Source: Sphingomonas changnyeongensis
Lineage (GTDB): Bacteria > Pseudomonadota > Alphaproteobacteria > Sphingomonadales > Sphingomonadaceae
Reading direction: 5' to 3'
DNA length: 64,000 bases
Assembly (NCBI RefSeq): GCF_009913435.1
Contig: NZ_CP047895.1
Location: 2,178,501 to 2,242,500 of the forward strand
Below are positions 11,392-21,912 of the stretch, piece after piece (within the stretch, counting starts at the first letter, position 1; every line of letters starts with the position of its first letter). Under the pieces are notes generated by a model that saw nothing but the letters and a program-made list of their open reading frames with translations, was not told where the DNA came from and did no database searches. The position numbers were made by a program, and so were the translations under genes.

Positions 11392-14300
11392 TGGCCCGCG
11401 CGCGGGGCGGTGCGCTGCGGGGCGGCTGGGGGTGGTCGACCTCGTCGGCATGGGCGCGGGGCATGCGGGCTTCGGCGTCGGAAAGGGCGTCGATCAGGTC
11501 GCTGCGGTCGATGATGCGCGCGGCGAGCAGGTGCACGACGCCCTCGCGGCTTTTCTGCACCTCGCCCGCCACCTGCATCAGCCGCGCCGCCATGACGGCG
11601 CGGCGATAGCGTTCGAAGCGGCTGGCCCACAGGATCACATTGGTGATGCCGGTTTCATCCTCCAGCGTCACGAAGATCGCATTGCCCTTGCCCGGCCGCT
11701 GGCGGACCAGCACCAGCCCGGCAACCTGCATCCGCGCGCCCGAACGCGCAGCGGCGATGTCGGCACAGCTGGCCACCCCCTCCCCGCGCAGCCGGTCGCG
11801 CAGAAAGGCGAGCGGATGCGCGCTGAGCGACAGGCGCAGCGCCTGATAATCGGCGATCACCGCTTCTGCCGCAGGCATGGGCGGCAGGGCCATATCGGCC
11901 TCCGCCCCTGATCATCGGCCCCGGCAGCCTCGAACAGCGGCAGCGCCGGCCCGGCGATCCGGCGCGCCGCCCACAGCGCATCGCGCCGCTTCAGCCCCAG
12001 CGATCCGAACGCATCGCCATCGGCCAGCAGCCTGAGTGCCGCGCTCGGCAGCCCGGCGCGCCGCGTCAGCTCACCGATCGTGCCGAAACGGCCGCCCCCC
12101 TCACCCCGCTCGCGCGCGGCGACCAACGCCTCGGCCCAGGCCTGGCGAAACCCGTCAAGCTGACGAAAGCCGAGGCGCAGGCCAAGGCCGCCCTTCACAT
12201 CCGGTTCAAGCTTATTGTCCCAATCGCTTGAATTCGCATCCAGTGGAAAGATCTCCACCCCATGTTCACGGGCATCGCGGACGATCTGGGCCGGCGCGTA
12301 AAAGCCCATCGGCTGGGCATTGAGCAGCGCACAGGCGAACACCGCCGGCTGGTGGCATTTGATCCATGACGAGACATAGACCAGCCGGGCAAAGGACAAG
12401 GCATGGCTTTCAGGAAAGCCGTAGCTGCCAAAGCCTTCGATCTGGCGGAAACAGCGTTCGGCGAAATCGGGGTCATAGCCCTTGGCGGTCATGCCCCTGA
12501 CCATCTTGTCGCGAAATTCGTGAATGGTGCCGACATTGCGGAACGTCGCCATGGCACGGCGCAGCTGATTGGCCTCTGACGGGGAAAAACCGGCGGCCAC
12601 GATCGCCAGCTTCATCGCCTGTTCCTGGAACAGCGGCACGCCATAGGTCTGGCCGAGCACGGTGCGCAGTTCATCGGGATCGTGCGGCGGCGAAGGCGAT
12701 GGCAGCTCGGCCTTTTCCAGCCCGGCGCGGCGGCGCAGATAGGGGTGCACCATCTCCCCCTCGATCGGGCCGGGACGGACGATCGCGACCTGGACGGTCA
12801 GGTCGTAAAGACAGCGCGGCCGCAGCCGGGGCAGCATGTTGATCTGCGCCCGGCTTTCGACCTGGAACACGCCGATGCTGTCGCCCCGGCACAGCATGTC
12901 GTAAACCAGCGGATCATCGGCCTTCAGATCCACCTCCAGGTCATGATCGCCCAGCCCGTGGCGGCGCATCAGATCGAAGGCGCGGCGGATGCAGCTGAGC
13001 ATCCCCAGCGCCAGCACATCGACCTTCATCAGCCCCAGCGCGTCGATATCGTCCTTGTCCCATTCGATGAAGCTGCGGCCGGCCATCGCCGCATTGTGGA
13101 TCGGCACCAGCGCATCGAGCCGATCCTCGGTCAGCACGAAACCGCCGACATGCTGGGACAGATGGCGCGGAAAGCCGATCAGCCGGTCGACGATCCGGCG
13201 CAGCCGCGCAATCTCCGGCGCGTCAGGATCGAACCCGGCGTCATGATAGCGTTTTTCCTCCACCCGGTCGGCAAAGCTGCCCCAGATGGTGCTGCTCAGC
13301 CGCGCGGTCACGTCGGTCGACAGGCCGAGCGCCTTGCCGACCTCGCGGATCGCGCTGCGCGGGCGGTAACGGATGACGGTCGCAGCGATGCCGGCGCGGT
13401 GGCGGCCATAGCGGCGATAGATATACTGGATCACCTCCTCGCGCCGCTCATGCTCGAAATCCACGTCGATATCGGGCGGTTCGCTGCGTTCTTCGGACAC
13501 GAAGCGGGAAAACAGCAGGTCGTGCTCGACCGGGTCGACCGATGTCACGCCGAGCAGGAAGCAGACGATCGAGTTCGCCGCCGATCCCCGCCCTGGCACA
13601 GGATCGGCGGCTGCTGCGCGCGGGCATAACGCACCAGATCATGCACGGTCAGGAAATAATGGGCATAGCGCTGACGGGCGATCAGCGTGAACTCTTCCGC
13701 CAGCATCGCCGCCACGCGCGGCGGCAGCGGATCGCCGTAACGCGCAAGCGCCGCCTGCCGCACCATATGTTCAAGCCAGCCCTGCGCGTCCCAGCCGTCC
13801 GGCACCGGCTCGTTTGGATAGCAATAGCGCAGATCGTCGAGCGAAAAGGCGATCCGGCCGAGGAGGTCGAGGCTCGCCGCCAGCGCATCGGGGCGGGCGG
13901 CGAACAGCCGCGCCATCTCGTCTGCTCCCTTCAGATGCCGCTCGGCATTGGGCAGCAACAGCCGTCCTGCCGCCATGACGGTGGTGCCCATGCGGATGCA
14001 GCTTATGATATCGTGGATCACCCGGTCCTCGGGCCGCGCATAGAGCGGATCGGCGGTCGCGAGCAGCCGCACCCCCGCCCCGTCCGCCTGCTGGCCAAGG
14101 CGGATCAGCCGCCGCCGGTCGCGGCCGCTGCGCGGCATCGTCGCGCCCAGCCACAGCCGCCCCGGCGCGGCTGCGGCAAGGCGGCGCAGCACCGCATCGT
14201 CCACCCCGTCCGCCTCCGCATCGGGCATGACGATCAGCAGCAAATCATCGGCATGGTCGATCAGATCGGCGAGGTGGAGGATGCAATCGCCCTTGGCCGC

Positions 14301-14636
14301 GCGCAGATTGCCCAGGCTGAGCAGCCCGGTCAGCCGCCCCCAGCCGGCGCGCGTCGCCGGATAGGCGATGATGTCGGGCGTCTCGTCGGCAAAGGCCAGC
14401 CGGGCACCGACGACCAGCCTGAACGCGGGCGGCACAAGGCCGGCGGCAAGCGCCTTGTCCCGCGCCTCGCGCAGCGCGACATGGGCGCGCACCACCCCGG
14501 CGACGCTGTTGCGATCGGCAATGCCCAGCCCGGCACAGCCCAGTTCGATCGCCCGCGCGACCATTTCCGCCGGGTGGGACGCACCGCGCAGGAACGAGAA
14601 ATTGGTCGCCGCCGCCAGTTCGGCGAAACCGGGCAT
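11372..14636 (-). CDS. dnaE2: Error-prone DNA polymerase III alpha subunit DnaE2 (ImuC), two frameshifts in this sequence
   Basis: Three consecutive frames together give a near-complete protein of about 1,088 residues. The N-terminal PHP domain starts [19 protein letters not shown]; the polymerase core has [17 protein letters not shown] and the catalytic [20 protein letters not shown]; the C-terminal OB domain includes [20 protein letters not shown]. The frame breaks lie near 13586-13593 and 11905-11908, each repaired by adding one G/C next to a G/C run. DnaE2 is the SOS-induced translesion polymerase that works with ImuA and ImuB. The start overlaps the imuB stop (TGATG). Because all domains are conserved on both sides of each break, I read them as probable sequence errors rather than decay. 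Confidence 0.92.
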
Positions 14637-16189
14637 CACGCAAACAGCCCGTGCAGGAACCAGCGCGGGGCCGCCGCCTCCCGGCCGTAAAGCCCGTGCC
14701 GGAACAGCCAGTAACGCCGCCCGCGCGCATCCTCGATGCGGAAATAGTCGCGCGTCCGCCCCTCGCCCGCCGCCAGCCGCCACCATTCGGGGGCGATCCT
14801 CTCCGGCCCGTCATAGCGGACGACATCATGCACATTGCCCTTCCAGCGGAACCGGCGCGGCGGACCTTCGGGAACGGCGGCGACAACCTCGATCGGCTGG
14901 GGCGGATCGAACAGATGCAGCGGGCGGAGCGGTGGCTCTCCGGGCGCGGGCGCGGCCCAGGGCGCGGGGGCCGGACGATCGGCGGCGGGCAGGCTGAGCA
15001 CGCCCTGTTCGGGCACATGGCTGTCGCCCGGAACCAGCCGGCGCAGGCGCGTCCGGCCATGACGCGCGGCCAGCCGGTCGATCAGCCCGGCCAGCTCGGC
15101 CTCGCGCACCGCCCCGCCTTCAAGCGCGAGCTGGGTGGGCGCGAGCGGCTCGACCCGGGGAATGTCGAGCGCCAGCATGTCGAACCCGAAACCGGGATCG
15201 AGCGGGTCCGCGAGCGCGTCGATGCGCTCGTGCAGCAGCCGCACGACCAGCGCCGGATCGCGGCTGGGCAGGCTGGTATCGACCATGAGCGACCGGACAT
15301 GGCCGTCGCAGCGATAGCAGCGCAGCACAAAGCAGCGCCCGCCCCGGTCGCGTTCGGCGAGAGCCGCCGCCGCCTCGCCGGCCAGTTCGGCGATCACCGC
15401 CATCAGGCTGCCGGCCAGCCCCAGCGGCTCGGCGAAGCGGCGCTCGAACCGCAGTGCCGGGGGCGGCCGACGCGGGGTGATGCGGCTGTCGGCCAGCCCG
15501 AGCAGCCGGTCGAGCCGGTCGGTCACGCCGGCCCCGAACCGCGCCGCCAGCGGCGCGCGCGGCCGCCCGGCCAGATCGCCGATGGTGCGCAGCCCGGCCC
15601 GGCGCAGCGCGTGCAGCGCCTCGTCCTCAAGCTCGAGCGCCATGACCGGCAGCCGGCGCAGCGCCGCGGCTTCGCTCGCCGCGGGCACGCTCTGGAACCG
15701 GGCCAGCGCGCGCGCGCCCTCGGGCGTCGCGGCAAAGGCATGGCGCACGGCAAGGCCGAACCCGGTCAGCCGCGCCTCGACCTGCGCGGCCAGCGCCGCT
15801 TCGCTGCCGAACAGATGCACGCAGCCCGTCATGTCGAGCATCAGCCCGTCGGGCGGATCGAGCGCGACCATCGGCGTGAACCGGTCCAGATCGTCGGCCA
15901 GCCGCTCGATCAGCGCCAGATCGGCCGCCGGATCATGCGGCGCGACCCTGACGTCCGGCACCCGCGCCCGCGCATCGGCGAGCGCCATGCCCGGCACCAG
16001 CCCCACAGCGAGCGCCGGGGCGTTGCAGGCGGCAACCCGGTCTGCCCCGCGCAGCTTTTCAGTCAGGATGAGCGGCAGATCAGCCGACGCGCCGCCATGG
16101 CCCCGGTCGGATAACCGCAGCCGGTCGGTCGCCAGAAAGGGAAGGAACAGCGCCAGATAGCGCTGCTGCGCGGAAACTGCCTGTGTCAC
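14636..16189 (-). CDS. imuB: ImuB, Y-family polymerase-like mutasome protein
   Basis: A 517-residue protein related to Y-family polymerases (RYLALFLPFLATDRLRL, then PDGLMLDMTGCVHLFGSEAA). In this group the catalytic acidic residues are generally missing and ImuB acts as an adaptor binding the beta clamp, ImuA and DnaE2. The N-terminal palm-like half (to about 230) is followed by a little-finger-like region and a C-terminal domain containing GRRYWLFRHGLYG. GTG start at 16189. It overlaps the 3' end of imuA by 110 bp and is coupled to dnaE2 by a TGATG overlap. Confidence 0.92.
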   Translation of the reverse strand: MTQAVSAQQRYLALFLPFLATDRLRLSDRGHGGASADLPLILTEKLRGADRVAACNAPALAVGLVPGMALADARARVPDVRVAPHDPAADLALIERLADDLDRFTPMVALDPPDGLMLDMTGCVHLFGSEAALAAQVEARLTGFGLAVRHAFAATPEGARALARFQSVPAASEAAALRRLPVMALELEDEALHALRRAGLRTIGDLAGRPRAPLAARFGAGVTDRLDRLLGLADSRITPRRPPPALRFERRFAEPLGLAGSLMAVIAELAGEAAAALAERDRGGRCFVLRCYRCDGHVRSLMVDTSLPSRDPALVVRLLHERIDALADPLDPGFGFDMLALDIPRVEPLAPTQLALEGGAVREAELAGLIDRLAARHGRTRLRRLVPGDSHVPEQGVLSLPAADRPAPAPWAAPAPGEPPLRPLHLFDPPQPIEVVAAVPEGPPRRFRWKGNVHDVVRYDGPERIAPEWWRLAAGEGRTRDYFRIEDARGRRYWLFRHGLYGREAAAPRWFLHGLFA

Positions 16190-16867
16190 GATCCCATTCC
16201 ATTCGCCAATCCATGCCCGCCCGTCCGCCGCGGTGGCGGGCCAGCCGCGCGGCCAGCGCCGGGTGCCCGGGCGCGTCGTCGACCAGCGGCCGGGACAGGG
16301 CCGGCGTCACATCCCAGCGCGTATGCGCGGCGCTGGGCATCGGCCGGGCGGCGATGCGCAGCAGCAGCGGCGTCACCCCCGAGCGCTCGGCCGCCAGCGC
16401 CAGCCTGCGGGTCGCCGTCAGGTCGAGAATCGCCGGCTGGTGCCAGATCTCGATCACCACCAGCGCGACATCACCGCAGCGCAGCGCCTCCACCCCGGCG
16501 CGCAGCACCGCCAGCGCATCGGGCATCGCCCCCAGCACCAGCCGCCCCGGATCCAGCCCCAATGCGGCAAGCCCGGGGGCGTGCAGCGCCAGCCGCCGCT
16601 CGACCGCCTCCTCGCGCAGCCAGATGAGCGGACCGGCGGGCCGGGCGAGGCGGCGGGCGAGCATCGCGGCAAAGCCGGCGGCTGCCGCCGCATCCTCGGC
16701 CGCTGCCGTCAGGACTTCATGCAGCCGCCCTGCGCCAGCCCGCCGGCCAGCGCCTGATCGACCGCGCCGTCGCCCAGCGCGCACAGCCCGTCCCGCCCCC
16801 GGCCAATGGCCGGAGCCAGAGTGACGGCCCGCCGGAAGGCGGGGTGAAGACGCACCGATTCCTGCAT
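16080..16867 (-). CDS. imuA: ImuA, RecA-like mutasome protein, frameshifted near N-terminus
   Basis: The repaired protein is about 262 residues. It begins MQESVRLHPAFRRAVTLAPA at ATG 16867, and one base is missing in the GGGCGGC tract near 16722-16730, after which the frame continues LHEVLTAAAEDAAAAAGFAA. This LHEV segment is the conserved opening of the RecA/SulA-like ImuA fold. ImuA is the third SOS mutasome component and is needed for DnaE2-dependent mutagenesis. A LexA box lies 15 bp upstream of the ATG. Without repair only a shorter frame (from 16784) remains, and it lacks the true N-terminus. Confidence 0.88.
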
Positions 16868-16881
16868 GACTTCCCGCATAT

Positions 16882-16896
16882 GTTCATGTTATGTTC
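16882..16896 (-). promoter_or_regulatory. LexA (SOS) box of the imuA-imuB-dnaE2 operon
   Basis: GTTC-N7-GTTC on the plus strand (GAAC-N7-GAAC read toward imuA) is the direct-repeat LexA site of alphaproteobacteria. It ends 15 bp before the imuA ATG. Both half-sites are perfect and the spacing is exact. Confidence 0.9.
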
Positions 16897-17057
16897 CATG
16901 CATGAACACACAGTGTCAAGCCCGGGACGCACCCCGGCGACAGCCGCGCCGTCGCGGTTCAGGGGCCGACAGCCAGAGCCTGAAGGCGGGAAGGCTGGCC
17001 ATTCTTTAAAGGGTGCGGAGCCTCAGAGCCGCATCTGCGGCCCGCGCCCGTCCCACC

Positions 17058-17420
17058 TCAGGGCGTGAGCAGATCTGCCACCTTTTCGGCCGGGCGGCAC
17101 AGCGCGGCGCCCTTTGGCGTCACCACGATCGGCCGGTTGACCAGGATCGGATGCGCGCACATCGCATCAAGGATCTGCGCATCATCGACGCCGGCATCGG
17201 TCAGCCCCAGTTCCGCTGCCGGGGTGCCGCGTTCACGCAGCAGCGCGCGCACGCCGCCCTCGATGCGCGCGGCCAGCGCCTCCAGCTCGGGCCGCGTCCA
17301 CCCGGCCTTCAGATATTCAACCACCTCCGGCACATGGCCCGCCGCCTCGATCATCGCCTTCACATTGCGCGAAGTGCCACAGGACGGATTGTGATAAATC
17401 CTGACAGGAAAGCCGGTCAT
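17058..17420 (-). CDS. arsC: Arsenate reductase (ArsC family, glutaredoxin-type)
   Basis: A 120-residue thioredoxin-fold protein with the active-site motif YHNPSCGTSRN (Cys about residue 14) and the later basic stretch LVNRPIVVTPKG, both typical of glutaredoxin-coupled ArsC. These enzymes reduce arsenate to arsenite, although YffB-like members of the same fold have no proven arsenate activity. The ATG overlaps the stop of the repaired HxlR gene (ATGA), so the two are coupled. No arsenite efflux gene is adjacent, which leaves the role open. Confidence 0.88.
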   Translation of the reverse strand: MTGFPVRIYHNPSCGTSRNVKAMIEAAGHVPEVVEYLKAGWTRPELEALAARIEGGVRALLRERGTPAAELGLTDAGVDDAQILDAMCAHPILVNRPIVVTPKGAALCRPAEKVADLLTP

Positions 17421-18366
17421 ATATCTGCCTTGTCTTGATTTTCCCTGCTTCTAAGCGAGAAGCTGCTATTGTCGAGCGTCAGCTCGCCGCCGCACCCGCT
17501 GCACGTCACGCGCATCTTCAGGTCATGGCCGCACGGCACATGGCTGAGCAGCAGCGGCGGCCCCGTTCATCGGCATACCAGCGGTCGCCCCATTGCAGCA
17601 GCCCGAGGATGACCGGATACAGATCCAGCCCCTTTTCGGTCAGCTTGTAATCGAACCGGTCGGGATGGTTCGAATAAGGCACGGCGCGCAATATCCCCTG
17701 CGCGACCAGCCTTTCGATCCGCCCGGCCAGGATGTTGGTCGCCATCAGCGTGTCGCGCTGGATGTCGTCGAACCGGTGGATGCCGGTAAAGGCGGCGCGC
17801 ACGACCAAAGTCGCCCAGCGGTCGCCGAACAGTTCGATCACCGTGTCGATCAGCGTGCCGGTGCTGCGTCGCCCGGCCACCGCCTCGGTCAGCCGTCGCC
17901 GCCGCCCGTAAGTCGGCGTGACCTGCGCCAGGCCGGGGCCTTCGCGCCAGCTGACGGCACGCGGATCGATTTCGGTGTCGCAGGCCGCGCACACCGGCAC
18001 CGGCTCGATCGACCCGCCGCATCCGCGGTGGACAAGATCGACGCGAAACTCGCGCGCGCGCGGCTCCCAGCGATGCTGCCAGCGCAGCATCATCAGCGCG
18101 ATGCCGAACAGGTCGCGTCCCTTGGTCGTCAGCACATAGATGTGACGCCGCGCCGGCGGGCGCCGGACGCGGGCAAGGCAATCATTCTCAACCAGCTTTT
18201 TAAGCCGTGCGCTGACGACCGAGCGCGGCAGGCTGGTCTGTTCGACGAACAGCTCGAACCGATTCGTGCCGAGAAAGGCGCGCTCCATGATGAGCAGCAC
18301 CGGCACGTCGCCCACGACCTCCAGCGCCCGCCAGATCGAGCAGGCCCGGATAGTTTCAGCCTTCAT
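17417..18366 (-). CDS. Tandem HxlR-family transcriptional regulator, frameshifted near C-terminus
   Basis: Two winged-helix HxlR domains in one chain: residues about 9-100 (CSIWRALEVVGDVPVLLIME) and 170-265 (IELFGDRWATLVVRAAFTG). A cysteine pair CAACD sits between them. As written, the frame stops at 17518. Restoring one C in the run at 17561-17564 continues it through DERGPPLLLSHVPCGHDLK and a second Cys cluster CSGCGG to a TGA that overlaps the arsC start. The paired Cys clusters suggest zinc-binding elements after each domain. HxlR proteins often sense electrophiles, aldehydes or aromatics. It is placed to control the divergent catabolic locus upstream. Confidence 0.85.
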
Positions 18367-18515
18367 CGTCGCTGTTCAGTCCTCGCTCGCTTGCCGCGCG
18401 CCAACCCGGCCCGCGCCTGTCCATCTCGCCCCTTGGCGTCCGCCGATAGGCCGCGTGGCCCCCGCCGTCAAAGACGCGCGGGCCGACGCGGCGCTCGCTC
18501 TGCACGCAGCCCACC

Positions 18516-20797
18516 CTAGAAGCGCAGGTTGAACGCCAGCGCGATGTTGCGCGGCCGGTCGTAAATCCCGGTATAGGCGATCCCGCCGCCGCGCGTGATC
18601 GTGGTCGACAGCGGCAGCGGCCCGGCCTGTTGCAGGATGCGCTGGTTCGTCAGGTTGCGCCCGACAAGCGCAACCTCCCAGCGATCATCATCGGCCGCCA
18701 GCGCGATGCGCGCGCCGAGCCGGGCAAAGCCCGATTGCCGGGTGCGCGGATCGAGATTGGCCGAGGCGATGAAGCTGCTTGAAAAATCCATGTTGAGGTT
18801 GATGCCCAGCTTCAGCGCATCGGTCAGCGGCTGGCGGAAATCCGCATTGGCATTGCCCGACCAGCGCGGCGACAGCGCATTGCGCTTGCCGGTATAGTCA
18901 CAAAACCCACCAGGCCCTGGCACTTGCTGGAAGAAGCACTGACCGCTTGTGAAGTCGGTGAACTTGAAATCGAGATAGGCGACAGCACCGCTCAGCGTCA
19001 GCCGGTCGGTCACGGCGATCCGCGCATCGGCCTCCACCCCCTGGGTGCGCGCACCCGCAGCGTTGCGGACGTTGAAGTTCAGCGTGCCGTCGAAGATGTT
19101 GACCTGCAGATCGTCATAATCGGTGCGGTAGACCGACAGGTTGAACGCCAGCGCGCCAGCCTTGTATTTCAGCCCCGCTTCTAGATTGTTCGCCCGTTCA
19201 CGGTCGAACTGGAACGCCCCGGGCCGCGCCACCGTCGTCGAATCCGGCCGCGAGTTGGACCGAATGTCAAAGCCCCCGCCTTGGTGCCGCGCGCGAACGA
19301 GACATAGACCATCAGCGCGTCGCTGGCATCGAACTGCAGATTGGCCATCGGATCGAGCCAGCTCTGGCGGAAGCGGCCGGAAATCTGGTGCGCTTCGATG
19401 TTGAGCGCGCGGAACGTGCCGAGCACCACCGGCAGCGGAAAGAGATTGGCCGCCCCGCGATTGATCACCAGAGTGCGCGCGCCGCTCTTGCGTTCATGGT
19501 TGAACCGCGCGCCGGCGGTCAGGCGCAGTGACCGGGCCAGTTCCAGCTTGCCCTGCGCAAAGGCGGAAAACAGGTCCGATTTCTGCGCATAGACACGCTC
19601 GTTGCTGGTGTCGCCGATCGCGTTGAACGGCGGGCCAAAGCCCAGAAAGGTGCGGTTGAACCGCACCTGATCATCGGCGTCGAGCCGCGAATGCTGGTAA
19701 TAGACGCCGGCGATGTAATCGAACTTTTCCCCGCCCGGCGAGGTCAGGCGCAGCTCCTGCGAAAACTGGGCATAATCCTCGCCCTGGGTGGTGCCGTCGA
19801 GCAGCGCCAGCTCGGTGAAATCGACGTCCACCGTCTCGCGCGTGCGATAGTCGACATAGCCGGTGACCGAGGTCAGCACATGCTCGCCGACATCGAACTC
19901 GGTATTCAGAACAGCGTTCAAAACCCTGTTGTCGCTGACATATCCGCCATCGGCCTTGACATAATCCTCAACCGTATCGACCGCGAGCGGCCCGGTGAAT
20001 ATGGCCGAATAGGTGCCGGTCGCGCCGAACGCCTCGCGCGGCTGGCCGCGGGTGCGGAAATCGGCATATTCCAGCTTCAGGCTCGCACGGGCCGGCCCGC
20101 CCCGGTCGAAATCGACGATCCCGCGCACGAACGCCTCGCGCAGATTGGGTTCTTCGCGCCGCGTCTGCGTGTTGCGGAAAAACCCGTCCATATGCCGGTA
20201 ATAGCCGACCAGCCGGGCACCGACGCCATCGGCCACCGGGCCCGAAATCACCCCGGTCAGCTGCGCTTCCTGATGGTTGAACTCGTAAAGCCCGCTCAGC
20301 GACGCCTCAAGCTCCGACGTCGGCCGGCGGGTGACCATGTTGACCGCCCCGGCAATCGCGTTGTTGCCGAACAAGGTCGGCTGCGGGCCGCGCAGCACCT
20401 CCACCCGTTCCAGATCGACAAGCGGCAGCCGGCTCAGCTGGTCACGGCCATAATAGACGCCGTCGACGAACATCGCGACCGATTGCTCGAACCCCTTGTT
20501 GTCGCCCGACGCGATGCCGCGAATGGCGATGCGGTTGGCAATCGCCGTCTGGGTGATCTTCAGGTTGGGAACCGAATAGGACAGCTGCTCAAGGCTGGTC
20601 TGGCCATAGCTTTCGAGCAGCTTGCCGCTGACCGCCGAGATCGAAATCGGCACGTCCGACAGGCCTTCCGCGCGCTTCTGGGCGGTGACGATGATATCAT
20701 CCAGCCCATCACCCGATTGCCCATCCTGAACAGACTGGGCGAAGGCGGGGGCGGTCAGCGCCGTTCCCATGAGGCACAGCAGGATCGTCCGTTTCAT
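18516..20797 (-). CDS. TonB-dependent outer-membrane receptor, frameshifted near residue 507
   Basis: The repaired protein is about 760 residues. Signal peptide MKRTILLCLMGTALTAPAFA, TonB-box region DDIIVTAQKRAEGLSDVPIS, plug domain with IAIRGIASGDNKGFEQSVAM and VEVLRGPQPTLFGNNAIAGA, then a beta-barrel ending in NIALAFNLRF. One base is missing in the C run at 19273-19277; adding it joins GTKAGGFDIRSNS to the downstream frame ARPGAFQFDRERANN. The start at 20797 has GGGAGG at the right distance; ATG 20803 is too close to it. Receptors of this sphingomonad class import varied hydrophobic or aromatic compounds. Divergent from, and probably serving, the catabolic operon at 20961-29656. Confidence 0.9.
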
Positions 20798-20870
20798 GTG
20801 CATCCTCCCTGACGTCCCCCGGTTCGGCCGCGGAGATGCGGTGCCGGGGCTTTTTGGCTTGCATAATGGA

Positions 20871-20887
20871 ACCTACCGCATTTAGGT
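20871..20887. promoter_or_regulatory. Candidate operator, ACCTA-N7-TAGGT dyad
   Basis: A 5-bp inverted repeat with a 7-bp spacer in the 163-bp gap between the TonB receptor and the nitronate monooxygenase gene, in an AT-richer patch. It is a plausible site for the adjacent HxlR regulator, but the assignment is inference from position and symmetry only. Confidence 0.35.
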
Positions 20888-20960
20888 ATGGTTATACAAG
20901 CCGGGATCGGGCATAAGTCCGGGCCCAGAACCCAGTCTCGCAGGACAGTCCGACGCCGCG

Positions 20961-21902
20961 ATGCCGATACCGCCCATTCTGCGCCATAATCTGCGTTTGC
21001 CGGTGATCGCCGCGCCGATGTTTCTGGTGTCCGGGCCGGACATGGTAATCGCGGCCGCGCGTGCCGGGATCATCGGATCGCTGCCCTCGCCCAATGCGCG
21101 GACGCCCGAAATCCTCGACGACTGGCTGGCCCGGATCGCCGCCGCGATCGCCGCCAGCCCGGAAGCGGCCGGATGGGCGGTCAATCTGGTCGTCCATCCA
21201 TCGAACACCCGGCTGGCGGCGGATCTGGAGATTGTCGTCCGCCACCGGCCGCCCCTGGTGATCACCGCGCTTGGCAGCCCGGCCAGGGTTGTCGATGCCG
21301 TCCATGGCTATGGCGGGCGCGTGTTCGCCGATGTGAACTCGGTTGGTTTTGCCCGCAAGGCGGCGGCGGCGGGCGTCGACGGGCTGGTGCTCGTCGCCGC
21401 GGGCGCGGGCGGCCATACCGGCGCGATGGCGGGTTTTGCCTTTGTCGAGGAGGTCCGCCGCTTCTGGAGCGGGCCGCTGGTGCTGGGCGGGGCGATCACG
21501 ACCGGCCGGGCGGTGCGCGCGGCGGAGATACTGGGGGCCGATCTCGCCTATGTCGGCACCGGCCTCATCGCCTGTGCGGAAAGCCTGGCCGACCCGGCCT
21601 ATAAGCAGATGGTCGTCGAGGCCGGCGGCGAGGACATCGTGCTGTCGCGCGGCATCACCGGCGTGCCCGCCAACTGGCTGCGCGCCAGCCTGATCGCCGC
21701 CGGCCATGATCCCGACAACATGCCTGAGGCACGCCGCCCCGATTTCGCCGACGCGCATGGCGAGGCCAAGGCGTGGAAGAATGTGTGGTCCGCCGGACAG
21801 GGTGTCGGCGCGGTCGACGCGGTCGAACCGCTGGCGGCGATCATCGCGCGGATCGGACACCAATATGAGGCGGCGCTGAGGCTGCCCGGTTTCGACATTT
21901 AG
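20961..21902 (+). CDS. Nitronate monooxygenase family protein (FMN-dependent)
   Basis: A 313-residue TIM-barrel flavoprotein. The N-terminus LPVIAAPMFLVSGPDMVIAA and the catalytic-loop motif AAGAGGHTGAMAG, with the His expected of nitronate monooxygenase/2-nitropropane dioxygenase proteins, are clear. FMN-phosphate contacts are expected in LVLGGAITTGRAV and ILGADLAYVGT. Members also include enoyl reductases and oxygenases acting on CoA thioesters, so the substrate cannot be deduced. First gene of a tightly packed operon of seven, 10 bp before the carotenoid oxygenase gene. Confidence 0.88.
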   Translation: MPIPPILRHNLRLPVIAAPMFLVSGPDMVIAAARAGIIGSLPSPNARTPEILDDWLARIAAAIAASPEAAGWAVNLVVHPSNTRLAADLEIVVRHRPPLVITALGSPARVVDAVHGYGGRVFADVNSVGFARKAAAAGVDGLVLVAAGAGGHTGAMAGFAFVEEVRRFWSGPLVLGGAITTGRAVRAAEILGADLAYVGTGLIACAESLADPAYKQMVVEAGGEDIVLSRGITGVPANWLRASLIAAGHDPDNMPEARRPDFADAHGEAKAWKNVWSAGQGVGAVDAVEPLAAIIARIGHQYEAALRLPGFDI

Positions 21903-21912
21903 GAGAGAGCAA

